A stretch of 64,000 nucleotides of DNA, from contig CAICTM010000454.1 in assembly GCA_903772945.1 (NCBI GenBank), forward strand, positions 1 to 64,000, read 5' to 3'. The notes under the pieces are model-generated. The model did no database searches and was not told the DNA's origin. It saw only the letters and a program-made list of their open reading frames with translations. The position numbers were made by a program, and so were the translations under genes. Of this stretch, positions 1 through 10,771 are shown piece after piece. The first letter of the stretch is position 1. Each line of letters starts with the position of its first letter. This stretch comes from Seminavis robusta. Lineage: Eukaryota; Bacillariophyta; Bacillariophyceae; Naviculales; Naviculaceae.

Positions 1-667
1 GAACAGCTATCTCACTCAATTTTTGGAGTTAGAAGCTTGCACTGATACTTAGAGATGCGGCTAGATGTACTCTATCGATTGATGTATAAGACCTCTTGCT
101 TGCAACGTCTGTGTCGCGACTTATCTTGATTGCCGTTCGATGGCTTCTGTTCGTTGTGATGTGACGGATCGAAATCTCGCGCGATGACGTAATCCGCTTC
201 AACTCCTTGAATAAGAGCCGGATTTCCTTGCTCTCAGCACGTAACTGGTGTGTCTTCTTGTTCTCTTCAACGTGTTATGCTTGGATTGCTGTAGTTCCGG
301 CCGAAACTTACAGTTGATCTTCCGTGACGTCAAATGGGAATGAATGAAGATGGGAATCTTCCCGCGCACCTTTTTCCTGTTAGAGGCTTTTCGATGCTCT
401 GATAGTGTGGCTAGAGGCTGATTCTTAGCACCTCTTCTCTGTTGCAGGTGTTAACTCAATACACTTTGACTCAATACACCTTGACTTGGTATCAACTTGA
501 CTTACTGTCTCGAGACGGTTGACTCTTCGAACTCGAGAAGGGCTTTTGCTTTTCAGTGTTGTTGCTAGTAATACTGCAGCTTATTGGGGAGTAATTTGGT
601 TTTAGATTAAGCTGAAAGCAAAAGTGAGGATTTTCTGGTTGTGCATAGCAATTTTTGTGATTGAATT
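1..667. other. Non-coding stretch at the left edge
   Basis: No convincing gene is seen here. Around 448-485 there are two close copies of an 'actcaatacac' motif followed by ttgact. The stretch lies upstream of the copia-type fossil and may hold its leader or flank, but no long terminal repeat could be paired by eye. Confidence 0.4.
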
Positions 668-2130
668 GGATATAAAAGGACCCCCGCAACACTATAGACC
701 TAAAACTCCCTCTGTTCCTTGCATGATGAATTACCATGCGAACCGGACTAGATGTTTAATACACGAGTTAATAGTAAAGAGGTGTCAGGTTTGTTTCCTC
801 CAAATATGGTGGCCTGCGGCTACAATCAGGTACCCGGAATTGAATTTGACAACATCTACAGTCCAGTGGCTAACGACATCACCTCCCGCATCATCTTGAT
901 TCTAATACTAAAGAAGAAGGGAAGAGCGAAAGCAATTATCATCGATATTGAGACAGCATTCCTACATGGAGACATGGACGAAGTCATCTACATGGACTGC
1001 CCAAAAGGACTAGAACACCAAGACAACGAATGTGTCATACTGGACAAGACCATCTATGGCGCTTGCCAGAGCGCACGACAGTACTACTTGAAGTCTGCGA
1101 GTGTCCTGGAAGACTAAGGATCTTACGTGTCCTAGTGAGCATGCCTCTTCAAGCGGAACAAGAATGGGAAGATATGTGTGATTCTATGTTACGTGATGAC
1201 AATCTCACCATTAGAGAAGAAGACGATATCAATGAAGTGCTTCAAGGGATTAAAAATCGAGGCTTGAACATGAACATAGAGTACGAACTCACGGACTACC
1301 TGAGCTATGAGATTCGGATGAATCCCCGAAAGGATGCTGCATGGGTGGGGCAACCCCACATGATTAAGAAAATTCAAACCACATTCGGAAAGGAGGTACA
1401 GAAGCTACCCAAGTACAAGAATGCGGGAACACCTGGACTTGGAATAGTGAAGACAGACGAACAAAGCGAATGGATCGCTGAAGAACAACAAAGCAGATAT
1501 CGAACAGGAGTATGTATGCTCATGTACCTTAGCAAGCATTCAAGGCCAGAAATCTCAAACGCGGTACGAGAGCTATCTAAGGTCTTGGGATGCGCAACGC
1601 CAGCAGCGTACAAGAAAATGCTACGCTGTGTAAAGTACGTGTTGACTCAAGGAACCGTGGAATTTTGATGGACCAGAGTAGAACGAAGGACCGTGGAGAT
1701 TGGAAGTATTCTCGGATTCGGATTTGGCCGGAGACAAGAACAACAGAAGATCGGTAACGTCCATGATGATCTTTCTCGAAGGTGTACTCATTCACTGGAG
1801 GTCCAAGCTACAGAAGGTCGTAGCATTGTCGAGTTCCGAAGCTGATTTCTACGCGTGTGGCGAACCAGTACGAGAAGTCCCGTTCATCGCGCAGTTTCTG
1901 AAGTTCCTACAGATCAACGTGGAACTACCTGTGCACGTGAAGATCGATAACGTAGTTGCTATCTTTATGTCAGAGAACAAGACAAGTACAAGTCGAACAA
2001 GGCATATGGATACGAGGTGGCACTACGTGAACCAAATGCAGCAGGAGGGCCTAGTGAAGATTGATTTCGTTCGCTCGGAATACAACGTGAGCGACATTGT
2101 AACCAAGAATGTCAACGTCAAGTCGTGACC
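668..2130 (+). mobile_element. Ty1/copia-type retrotransposon fossil (RT and RNase H remnants)
   Basis: This is the 3' half of a copia-superfamily pol region. The reverse transcriptase part shows the family signatures DIETAFLHGD and KTIYGACQSARQYY near 940-1,090. The RNase H part near 1,700-2,120 shows SDSDLAGD, ALSSSEAD and the DIVTKN terminal motif. Gag, protease and integrase are not seen. The element is broken, with several interruptions, and is probably an old copy. The purine-rich stretch at about 2,600-2,740 could be the remains of a polypurine tract and downstream LTR, but no matching 5' repeat was found in the window. Confidence 0.85.
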
Positions 2131-2887
2131 CTCGACAGACATGCCCGAAACTGACAGGAGAAAGGAGCAATTGGTTTGAGTTGGTAAGAAGGTCGCTGCA
2201 TCATCGCGAAAACAGGAAGGGTGTTAGAAAGGTATTTTCGTATGAGGACAGACGACTCGGGATCCACAATCACGGTCGTGATTGGGGATGTGTGACTCAA
2301 TCAGAGGTTATCCGATCATCATTAGATGGCCGGTGTACGAGGAACGAGGACAGGTCGTCTAGATGATGCAACTACAAAGGTTAGGAAGTTAGGTCGAAGA
2401 GATGAATGCAAGGAGCGACGGGATGGAACAAATGAATGGACGGATGAAGGTCCATAGGTTTAGTAAAGTGGGAAACCCTCCAGGGCAACCATCACTTCAG
2501 GAAGATAGTGACGAGATCAATCTGCAGATGAAACTGCGAGAAACAGAGGATCGAAAGATCCTGGTATATGTATGCATATCGGAGCTCAGTTGTAGAGCTC
2601 ACATCTGAACGAGAGAGAAAGAGAAAACGAAAAATAGCAGTCTACTAGACAGTAGAGCTGGAAGGATATTGATTAAATTAGAGAGAGATATTGAGTGCGT
2701 CAACAGTTCAGTTCAAGTTCACACCTTTTCAACAGACGATTTTCGGCTGTTCGGTCATTAGGGATAGATTTAGACCGCGTGCATCTTTCTTGATGGGCGT
2801 TTGTGATTCGTACGTCCGCACAAGGGTCCTCTTGATGGAAAATCTTGAGTCATGACATGAGTTTTGAGATTTGACTCAAGAGAAGGC

Positions 2888-5068
2888 TCAAGTGGGCTTC
2901 AAGTCACCCATCCTCTTCCGGACAGAGCCAATATTGTTGTAGGTGTCTGCCACGTCAGGATGATTCTTGCGCAATGCTGACAATTGAATGACAAGAGCTT
3001 TCTCATACTTTGCCAAAGCACCTTTGTAGTCACCCATATCATCCAGAACAGAGCCAATATTGTTGCAGGTATTTGCCACATAAGGATGATTCTTGCCCAA
3101 TGCTGACGATCGAATGGCAAGAGCTTCCTCGTGCTTTGTCAAAGCACCTTCATAGTCACCCATTTTCTGCAGAACAAGCCCAATATTCCTGAAAATGGTT
3201 GCCATATCAGGATGATGCTTGTCCAATGCGGACAGTTGAATGGCCAGAGCTAACTCATACTTTGCCAAAGTACCTTCAAAGTCACCCATTTTATGAAGCA
3301 CAAGCCCAATGTTGTTGTATGTGGTTGCAACAGAGGGATGATTCTTGCCCAATGCTGACAAGTTGATGGCAAGACATTCCCTATGCTTTGACAAAGCACC
3401 TTCATAGTCACCCATATCATCCAGAACAGAATCAATGTTGTTGTAGGTGTTTGCCACATCATGATGGTTCTTTCCCAATACAGACAATTGAATAGCAAGG
3501 CATTCCTTGTACTTTTCCAAAGCACTTTCATAGTTACCCATATCTTTCAGGGAAAGCCCAATATTGTTGTAGGTGGATGCCACTGAGGGATGATTCTTGC
3601 CCAATGCTGACAATTGAATGGCAAGACATGCCTTGTAGTTTGACAATGCATCTTCATAGTCACCCATCTCATTCAAAACAACACCGATATTGTTGTAGGT
3701 GAAAGCCAGATCAGGATGATTGTTGCGCAATGCTGATACTTCAATAGAAAGACAATCTTTGTACTTTGACAAAGCACCTTCATAGTCACCCATACTATAA
3801 AGGACAGTACCAATGTTGCTGTGGGCGGTTGCCACATCGGGATGATGCTTGCCAAGTACTGACAAATAAATGGCAAGAGCTTCCTTGTGCTTTGCCAAAG
3901 CACCATCATAAGCACCCATATCATCCAGGACAAGCCCAAGATTGCTGTAACTGTCTCCTGTTTTTTCATGATTCTCACCCAACACAGTCTCACAAATTCT
4001 CAGAGCAGTCTGGTGGAGTTTCATGGCTGCACTGTGTTCTCCATTTGTTCTTAAGACACCCCCAATTTGGTTGCAGAACTCAACATAGTCCTCATTGTAT
4101 GTGTTTTCTCTGGTCTCCACCAACTGAGTCAGGACACCATGCATCCATCCACGCAACAAGTCATTGACTAGATTGTTGAGTACAGAGTATCCAACATCTG
4201 ATTCTACTTGACCAAGAATAGCCAGCCTGTCACTCTCGACTGATGCAATGGCATTTTCAACTTTTGTGTTGCCAAGTGTCTCGTAGAGAGCATTGATGCC
4301 TCCTTCATTATCAACAACATCCTGCTCTAGAGATTGCTTCTCCCTTGGTGGCATGACAATATCCACCTTGCAACCACCCATCCTGTGAGCCGTAAAGATC
4401 TCGAAAATACACCAGACACGAGTGATGTACACTGGTGCTTTCCATGGAGCCATCATGGCCAACAAGTGTCCAATCTTTTTGACTCGTTCTCCAAAGATGT
4501 CAAAGAAGTCCATCTTGACAGGGGCTATCATTCCTGATTTCTGCTGAGTTGTATTTTCTACAACTCTGTGTTGATTCACACATAGACAGCACATCCAGAT
4601 ATAGGTTCTCATTGGATTGAGGTTGTTTTGGTGGCAGAAGTCATTCAGAGTATCCACAATATCTCCAATCGAATAATTCCACGAATAGCTGAGCATGTAA
4701 TTTGCCTCTCCGACATGGTCCTCTCCTTGTAGAGTGTGTACATAGGCAGCACCAATTTTTCCATCTATTGGACAAACGATGTTGGCTCCCTTGGTTCGAA
4801 TGACCCCAGGAGGTCCTTTTAGGTTTTCAATATCATAAATTTTGGAAGATCTATTGAGACGAGACCAACAACAGCCATCTGAACATGCAGCTTCCTTTAG
4901 AAATACATGCTCTAAATGAAATACGCTGACACCAAGAGTGTCCAACTGGTTTTGATTGTGCGTTGCTGTTTTGGTACTACTGGTGGCAGAACCATAATCA
5001 GTTTCAATCTGCTCAGTTGCCAATGGCGGAAGCAGCTGAGACGACTCGGTAGCGATATCATCACTCAT
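2888..5068 (-). CDS. TIR/HET-like domain protein with kinesin-light-chain-type TPR repeats (copy A)
   Basis: Intronless reading frame of 726 residues. Residues 1-45 are a variable leader. Residues about 124-245 form a conserved module with MLSYSW, TYIW, CVNQH, MMAPW and RVWCIFE, a pattern that recalls the TIR-like and HET-like domains of algal and fungal proteins. A linker follows (ALYETLGNTKVENA, LLRGWM, LVETREN). From about residue 330 to the end run roughly nine TPR units of 42 residues, built on NHPDVATTYNNIG and MGDYEGAL. Such repeats are usually auto-named kinesin light chain, but no other KLC part is present. The likely role is a signalling or immune-type receptor, which is inference. 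The protein stops inside its last TPR and lacks the C-terminal tail kept in the copy at 34.1-35.9 kb. The start is chosen as the first Met of the open frame. Confidence 0.85.
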   Translation of the reverse strand: MSDDIATESSQLLPPLATEQIETDYGSATSSTKTATHNQNQLDTLGVSVFHLEHVFLKEAACSDGCCWSRLNRSSKIYDIENLKGPPGVIRTKGANIVCPIDGKIGAAYVHTLQGEDHVGEANYMLSYSWNYSIGDIVDTLNDFCHQNNLNPMRTYIWMCCLCVNQHRVVENTTQQKSGMIAPVKMDFFDIFGERVKKIGHLLAMMAPWKAPVYITRVWCIFEIFTAHRMGGCKVDIVMPPREKQSLEQDVVDNEGGINALYETLGNTKVENAIASVESDRLAILGQVESDVGYSVLNNLVNDLLRGWMHGVLTQLVETRENTYNEDYVEFCNQIGGVLRTNGEHSAAMKLHQTALRICETVLGENHEKTGDSYSNLGLVLDDMGAYDGALAKHKEALAIYLSVLGKHHPDVATAHSNIGTVLYSMGDYEGALSKYKDCLSIEVSALRNNHPDLAFTYNNIGVVLNEMGDYEDALSNYKACLAIQLSALGKNHPSVASTYNNIGLSLKDMGNYESALEKYKECLAIQLSVLGKNHHDVANTYNNIDSVLDDMGDYEGALSKHRECLAINLSALGKNHPSVATTYNNIGLVLHKMGDFEGTLAKYELALAIQLSALDKHHPDMATIFRNIGLVLQKMGDYEGALTKHEEALAIRSSALGKNHPYVANTCNNIGSVLDDMGDYKGALAKYEKALVIQLSALRKNHPDVADTYNNIGSVRKRMGDLKPT

Positions 5069-6112
5069 GATGGGCTCTATTATTGTATCGTGTCCTTTAC
5101 TATACCAACGCTGTCTGAATTCGTTGCTGGGGCTTTTCTTGCTTTTTGGTTGACCTCTCTTGGACGTCTCTGCGGGTATTGTATCCAGCGTCGAGGCAGC
5201 ATTTATTTGGGATCATGGCAGCTGCCTCGAAGCTTCATTCGGTTCATCCACAGTAAAAACAGCCCGCTCTGCTGCTTTGTGAGAACCGAGCGTCATTCAT
5301 GACACGTATGGTTAGGCCATTCTTAGTACGCAATGTGTGTAGGTTGGACCAAATAAATGATCTACTAGGTTCTTTACTTATTTATTATCGCTGTTTCATT
5401 CCCCAGCATCAACCATTTCAAGACAAATAAATGACTGACACTTGCAATGGCATGATAATGGGACGACGTTCCTTTACTGGTCATTTGCAGGAACACCTGG
5501 TGAAGGTGTCATAATGAATGTTAGTCCTGAATTTTGTTTAATAGACACCCGCAGCGACCAGCACATTGTACTAGTTGCCGTAAGTAAATTGGCGACGCCA
5601 CAGCAAGACAGCTTTAGAATTATAGTTCGGGTAAAACATTATAAAAGCAATTTTCCATTTTACCTTATCTACCTTATTGATAAAGCTACCGGTAAGTAAA
5701 AGTAGTGGTAAAACCTGCAATTGCCAGTCTTTTCGAAAGCGAAGGTGCTCTGGCCATCTAGCTAGTGGTACGGTACCGTAGAAAGGTTACCAGTAGCTAC
5801 GTTAGCTAAGAATTTGGGAGGGAAGCACCTCACCACTTCATCCTTCCTTCCCTCCACCAGAACAAGCGCCCAACAAGACTGATCAAGAGCCAAGAGCACT
5901 GCAGTACATGTGCAGCATACAAAACTGCAGTAAACACAAGAAACCCCACAACAGCTACATTGAGAGAGCTGAGCAGACAGACCGTCTCTCGCTTTCTCTT
6001 CATTCATTCACTCACTGCTGTATACCCCCAGTTATTAGAGCTCCATCAAGCTCGTATACCCATACCATTATACCCATTCTATTATACCCTTGGTTAATAG
6101 AAAGAAGGAAAG
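5069..6112. other. Intergenic region between divergent genes
   Basis: About 1 kb without a supported gene; it must hold the promoters of the TPR gene (leftward) and of the LRAT-like gene (rightward). At about 6,020-6,090, just upstream of the latter, there are four copies of a TATACCC motif spaced 10-30 bases apart, which may be promoter elements. The short open frames here look accidental. Confidence 0.4.
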
Positions 6113-7918
6113 ATGAGTGCGGTGGAACGCTGTTCGATTGCGTCTTCCATTACAACGTGTGCTTCTACGCGATGCTCTACTACTTCTAATTCTACTTCTA
6201 CAAGTACTTCGGTAATAACGGCACATGACTTGGTGGTGTCGTTAGAAGAACTGCTGTTGCAATTGGAACACATCCAACGGCAAGTGCCTGGCTTTGAAGA
6301 AGCCGCGGGTCAATTTGACTTTTGTGGACGATGGGATCGATTGCACAAACACACGAGTCGCTTGTCCGAGTGTACGTCCATGAGTCGGGACGATGAGGAC
6401 ACGCTATTGCTAGAGAACGACTTTGAACAAATCAAGGAACTCGTGTGCGACTGTCGATCGTTTCTCGAGACGTTAGAAGACGCCAAGATTGCCCCGCGGC
6501 ATCGGTGGCAGAAATGGTGGGACAAACAACAGAGTGGCAAATACCAACGACCGCTCGAAGCACTCTCCAATCGACTCAACGAAGTCATTGTCACGCATGT
6601 CCATCATGTCTGGGACATGGTGCCATTACAAGTGGAACACGACACTGATAGTACTTCAACAGCCTCGCTGTCTCATTTTCCATTCACTATGGACCAAATG
6701 GGACTCACTGCTCCGGTTCAGTCGGAACACGAGGAATTGACCGGATGGCACGGCAAAGGCTGCGATAAGCTCAGTTTCAGTCAACGACTTTCTACCAGTA
6801 TGAGAAGTACCGCAAGTACGGCCAGTACTGTCAGTATGGACTCTTCTATGCGTTCCTACTCGACCCACAACAATAGCAACAACAACAACAACAACAACAA
6901 CAATGGCAGCAGTAGCAACTGGACGGATAGCGCATCCAATAACAATCAAGATTTGCTGTGGGACTTTTCGCCACGACCACTCCCACCGAGTGGATGGGGT
7001 AGCAACGGCGGCGCTCCGAAAACGCGACGCGACTTGCAAGAACAATACGTGCAAACCCAACGATTGCGCGAACTGTCGCAAGATATTCCCGTCCAACAGA
7101 TTCGCGTCGTACTGGCACAACTCGAAGCCGGGGATACCAGTCCTACCATTGTCACGGCCAAAACGGCCATGATGACACTCGGCTACTTTGGTGCGCTAAT
7201 GGTATCGCCCCTTGCCATGACATTTGGATTGACACCGCAAGAAGCCATTCACGAAACACCCCTCGAAGCTGCCGCCGTCTTTTCCCATTACTTGCTGGAG
7301 TTTGAACTCGCCGATAAAGACGGGACCATAGCGACACTGGAGAATTGTGTCAATGACATTTACTTGTATGAAGGACGATCCACACGGGCCCAACAGCACG
7401 TCGTTACTACCATTCCCATGTTGCCGGGCGCCATTGGGGCACCCAACTCTGTCACACGTCCGTTACTATTGAGAGATCTCATTCGCTTTCGCAATCAACA
7501 ACGGCAACAGCCGTATCGATTGTTTGAAAACAATTGCAAACACTTTTGTGTCCACGCATTGACAGGAGGAGACTTGTTCCCCAAAGCCACCAATGTCGAT
7601 CGAACCAATCTCGAAGTGTTTTATCAACTCTGTCAAGGATGTTATGTCCAAGAAGAATGCTTTGACTTGTTTACCGATCCACGCATGCCACTGTTGCCAG
7701 AAGAAGACGAAGCAGAACAAGAACCGCCTCCAATGGACGATTCTTCCTCGAAACGACGACGACGACGCATGTCGGGGGTCGATGTACGAGGCTTGTCCGA
7801 ACGAGATCTCATGATGGACGATTCGTCGCGACGACGACAACAACTCATGATGGATGACTCATCGCGACGACGACGACCCGTCAGTATCGTACAAATGAGT
7901 ATTGATTTTGAATGGTAA
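6113..7918 (+). CDS. LRAT/NlpC-P60-like thiol-hydrolase-fold protein, Asn-rich linker, Ser/Arg-rich tail
   Basis: Single-exon frame of 601 residues. Residues 1-190 are helical in look, rich in Leu, Glu and Gln. A Ser/Thr-rich and poly-Asn stretch follows (about 230-270). The C-terminal half carries a likely circularly ordered papain-like core: a His in FSHYLLEFEL near residue 391 and a Cys in ENNCKHFCVHAL near residue 474. This spacing and the NCKHF motif fit the LRAT/NlpC-P60 group (acyltransferase or thiol hydrolase), common as lipid-acting or protease-like proteins. The tail from about residue 545 has three imperfect repeats of DDSSxRRRR, good candidates for phosphorylation sites or a nuclear localisation signal. 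No signal peptide is seen. Substrate is unknown. The start follows several upstream TATACCC motifs. Confidence 0.75.
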   Translation: MSAVERCSIASSITTCASTRCSTTSNSTSTSTSVITAHDLVVSLEELLLQLEHIQRQVPGFEEAAGQFDFCGRWDRLHKHTSRLSECTSMSRDDEDTLLLENDFEQIKELVCDCRSFLETLEDAKIAPRHRWQKWWDKQQSGKYQRPLEALSNRLNEVIVTHVHHVWDMVPLQVEHDTDSTSTASLSHFPFTMDQMGLTAPVQSEHEELTGWHGKGCDKLSFSQRLSTSMRSTASTASTVSMDSSMRSYSTHNNSNNNNNNNNNGSSSNWTDSASNNNQDLLWDFSPRPLPPSGWGSNGGAPKTRRDLQEQYVQTQRLRELSQDIPVQQIRVVLAQLEAGDTSPTIVTAKTAMMTLGYFGALMVSPLAMTFGLTPQEAIHETPLEAAAVFSHYLLEFELADKDGTIATLENCVNDIYLYEGRSTRAQQHVVTTIPMLPGAIGAPNSVTRPLLLRDLIRFRNQQRQQPYRLFENNCKHFCVHALTGGDLFPKATNVDRTNLEVFYQLCQGCYVQEECFDLFTDPRMPLLPEEDEAEQEPPPMDDSSSKRRRRRMSGVDVRGLSERDLMMDDSSRRRQQLMMDDSSRRRRPVSIVQMSIDFEW

Positions 7919-8228
7919 AGACAATGATCAATAAATACAATGCATAAAGAAGTATATAGATAGCCATCATCCATGTACATGTACTACTATACATACTGTA
8001 CTGCTCAAGAAGTATTCTTGTGTATGCACCCATCACATAGTCGGTGCCCTACTGTAGCAAAGAAGTCTACGGGCCCCTCAATCGCCTCAAAAGAGTGGTA
8101 GACTAGCTATAGACACGAATCGAGCGTGTTGATGCATCAATAACTTGGTTGTCTTCCTGTTGGCGACAGAATAATGGCGAACTTACTTCGAGGCTTTAGG
8201 GTTTATTTTATATCAGCCAGTCATTATA
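7919..8228. other. Intergenic, convergent 3' ends
   Basis: About 310 bases between the stop of the LRAT-like gene and the decayed kinase-like gene, which end toward each other. It is AT-rich with a palindromic catgtacatgtac at 7,972-7,984. No gene is seen. Confidence 0.4.
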
Positions 8229-9175
8229 TTATAGGACGCCTCTTTCCTTGCCCAACTTGTAAACGATTTCAAAGGATACAGAGTAGGAACTGTCGTCATT
8301 GTCGTGCTTCTCGCACATTTCGGCAATGAAAGCTGATCGTTGTCCATCATCGTCCTGCAGGGGACCCACAAAAGAAAGCCCCAAGGTAATCTTGTCTTGG
8401 ACTAACTAGTGCCGCTCTTTTCCCCTCGTGGGGAGCAGCATCGAGCAAGTCTATCTACAAAATCTTGCCATCGGCTGTCTCAATGGCATTGGGATATCTT
8501 TCGTCGATCTCCATGGAACCATCCACTGTCATGCAACAATTTTCAGAGCGACAGGGAAACAGCCGACAACATGCAGCGCGTGTCTTGGTCAACACTTCTT
8601 TCCCAACGGGAACCATTGTATATGCGCAAAGAGGCATTTCTGCTTTGGAGATAACGTTTACAACTGGAGCCCCATCATTCTTGGCACTCATGCATGAGCG
8701 TCTCATACTCCTTGCAGAAAGTTGACTCGTCTGCATGAACGAGCAACTTTTAGAGCGAGCAACTCGTTTTGCACGTTTTGACGCAAAAGACGTCGCCATA
8801 AGATCCACTGCCCAAATACGCCGAGTGACCTTCTCCTGCAGGATGGCTAATACATGTGCCGACCCGTAGTTGTAGTTGCGACAAGGCTGTTTGTGCTTGA
8901 CGTATTTGTGGAGTCATGTATTGTCATGTACAATTTTAGAATGGACCTTGATTCCGGAAAGTCCCATGGCACGAGCTTGTACAGCGTCCTTCGTTGGCGT
9001 CGCCAGCCACAAATCCGTGTTGGTCGTACAGAACAATATTCAACTTACGTTTCTTGACTCAAAAGCAGGAAACATAATCACACATTTCCTCAAGAGCGAC
9101 ATGAAGATTTCCCAAGCCCAAGCTAACTTTACCTTCCCACAATGACGGGATGTAGTGTTCCGAATCATGCTTCAT
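8229..9175 (-). pseudogene. Decayed protein-kinase-like gene
   Basis: No single frame covers this region, but the minus strand carries kinase-like landmarks in the right order, spread over different frames. These are a glycine-rich loop, YLGSGSYGDVFCVK, near 8,770-8,820; a catalytic-loop-like LLHDSGWFHGDRR near 8,500-8,540; a GKIL-IDLL stretch, in the place of the DFG region, near 8,440-8,480; and an undisturbed last segment ending GKERGVL then a stop at 8,229. The HGD-x-R-x-x-N form of the catalytic loop is typical of atypical kinases and phosphotransferases found in algae. Several frameshifts and stops mean it cannot make a full protein. Its 5' end meets the 5'-truncated TPR gene head to head, the two start codons overlapping at 9,174-9,175, so a rearrangement may have joined them. 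The assignment comes from motif order alone. Confidence 0.55.
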
Positions 9176-10475
9176 GGCCAAACGAGCTCTTGCCATCAGA
9201 CTGTCATTATTTAGCAAGAATCATCCATTACTGGCAACAACCTACAATGATATTGGATTGGTTCTGAATAAAATAGGTGATTTTGAAGTTGCTCTGTCAA
9301 TGCATGAGAAAGCTTTTGCCATTAGATTGTCAGCATTGGGCAAGAATCATCCTGATGTGGCAACCACCTACAATGACATTGGGCTTGTCCTGGATGATGT
9401 GGGTGACTTAGAAGGTGCATTGACAAAGCATGAAGAAGCTCTTGCAATTCGAATTTCAGCATTGGGCAAGGATCATCCTGATGTGGCATCCACGTACAAC
9501 AATATTGGGCTTGTTCTGCATAAAATGGGGCACTATGAAGTTGTCTTGTCCAAGTATGAGGAGGCTCTTGCCATTGAATTGTCATTATTGGGCAAGAATC
9601 ATCCAAAAGTGGCATCCACCTACAACAATATTGGCTCTCTTCTATATTGCACAGGTGACTGCAAAGGTGCGTTGACAAAGCACGCGGAAGCTCTTGCAAT
9701 TCGAATTTCAATATTGGAAAAGGGTCTTCCCTCAGTGGCAAACAATATTGGTACTGTTCTGCAGACGATGGGTGACTATAGAGGTGCTTTGGCAAAGCAT
9801 GAGGAAGCTCTTGCCATTAAATTGTCAGTACATGGCAAGGATCATCCCTCAGTGGCAACCACATACAACAATATTGGGCTTGTTTTGGATGAGATGGGTG
9901 ACTATGAAGGTGCTTTGTCAAAGTATGAAGAAGCTCTTGCCATTGATTTGTCAGCATTGGGAAAGAATCATCCTGATTTAGCAACCACCTACAACAATAT
10001 TGGTTCTGTATTCTATTCTATGGGTGACTATGAAGGTGCTTTGGCAAAGTACGAGGAAGTTCTTGCCATTAGCTTGTCCGCGTTGGGCAATACTCATCCT
10101 GATGTGGCAAGCACCTACCACAACATTGGTCTTGCTCTGAGTAAGATGGGTCGCCACAGAGGTGCCTTGGCAAAGTATGAGGAAGCTCTTGCCATTAGCT
10201 TGTCAGCATTGGGCAAGAATGATCATGAGGTGGCAACCACCTACGCCAGCATTGGTGTTGTTCTCTATGATGTTGGTGACTATGACGGTGCCTTGTCAAA
10301 ACATGAGGAAGCTCTTGCCATTCGATTGTCAGCATTGGGCGAGAATCATCCTGAGGTGGCAGCCAGTTACAACAACATTAGGGCTGTTTTATATTGCGTG
10401 GGTGACTACTCTGGAGCCTTGTTGAAATTTGAGAAGTGCCATTCGGGAGCAAGCTTTGGGATCAGATCATCCTGA
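9174..10475 (+). pseudogene. 5'-truncated TPR gene (copy B), TPR repeats only
   Basis: Open frame of 433 residues made almost wholly of 42-residue KLC-type TPR units (about ten), with the same NHPDVATTYNNIG and KYEEALAI consensus as the other family members. The first residues (MAKRALAIRLS) correspond to the middle of a TPR unit, so the whole TIR/HET-like part is missing; the break lies exactly at the junction with the kinase-like pseudogene. Near 10,435 the frame is lost inside the tail: in another frame the DNA continues with a family-typical end (LGSDHPDTKSCLKWIE) to about 10,530. It may be a relic, or may still express a bare TPR protein. One unit near 9,720-9,760 is shortened. Confidence 0.75.
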
Positions 10476-10547
10476 TACCAAGTCCTGCCTGAAATGGATT
10501 GAAATTGCCAAGGTGAGATTGCAGCAAGGGCTTTTACACGTATTGTC

Positions 10548-10771
10548 TTCCAGAAACCACTTCGTACAGGTAACCTACCCTAGCTAGCTAGATAGAGGCA
10601 CCGGCCAACCAACGTGGCTGGAACTGTAAAATGCACAAGGTGCTGGATGTGAACTAATAGCTTCCACTGCGGTGGCAAAGGCAACAGGATCGCAGGAAAG
10701 AACAAACATGAGGACTTTGAGCTCGGCATTGGCTATGGTTGCTTGCACCAGCCACTGTTTAAGCCAGCGGA
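10548..10771. other. Intergenic stretch after the truncated TPR gene
   Basis: No gene seen. It begins with tagctagc-rich DNA and runs into the 415-bp repeat that starts at about 10,772. Confidence 0.35.

Noticed and set aside
2899-4167. Long antisense and frame-shadow open frames across TPR genes (for example 3,766-4,167 plus strand)
   Set aside because: They are by-products of the 126-bp repeat unit, recur at the same phase in every copy, and show no independent features.
2888-5068. Annotation as true kinesin light chain
   Set aside because: Only the TPR type is shared; there is no KLC coiled coil, and the N-terminal module is unrelated to kinesin cargo adaptors.
5442-5699. Possible 85-residue gene
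   Set aside because: Lies between two promoters, has no family features and is probably a chance frame.
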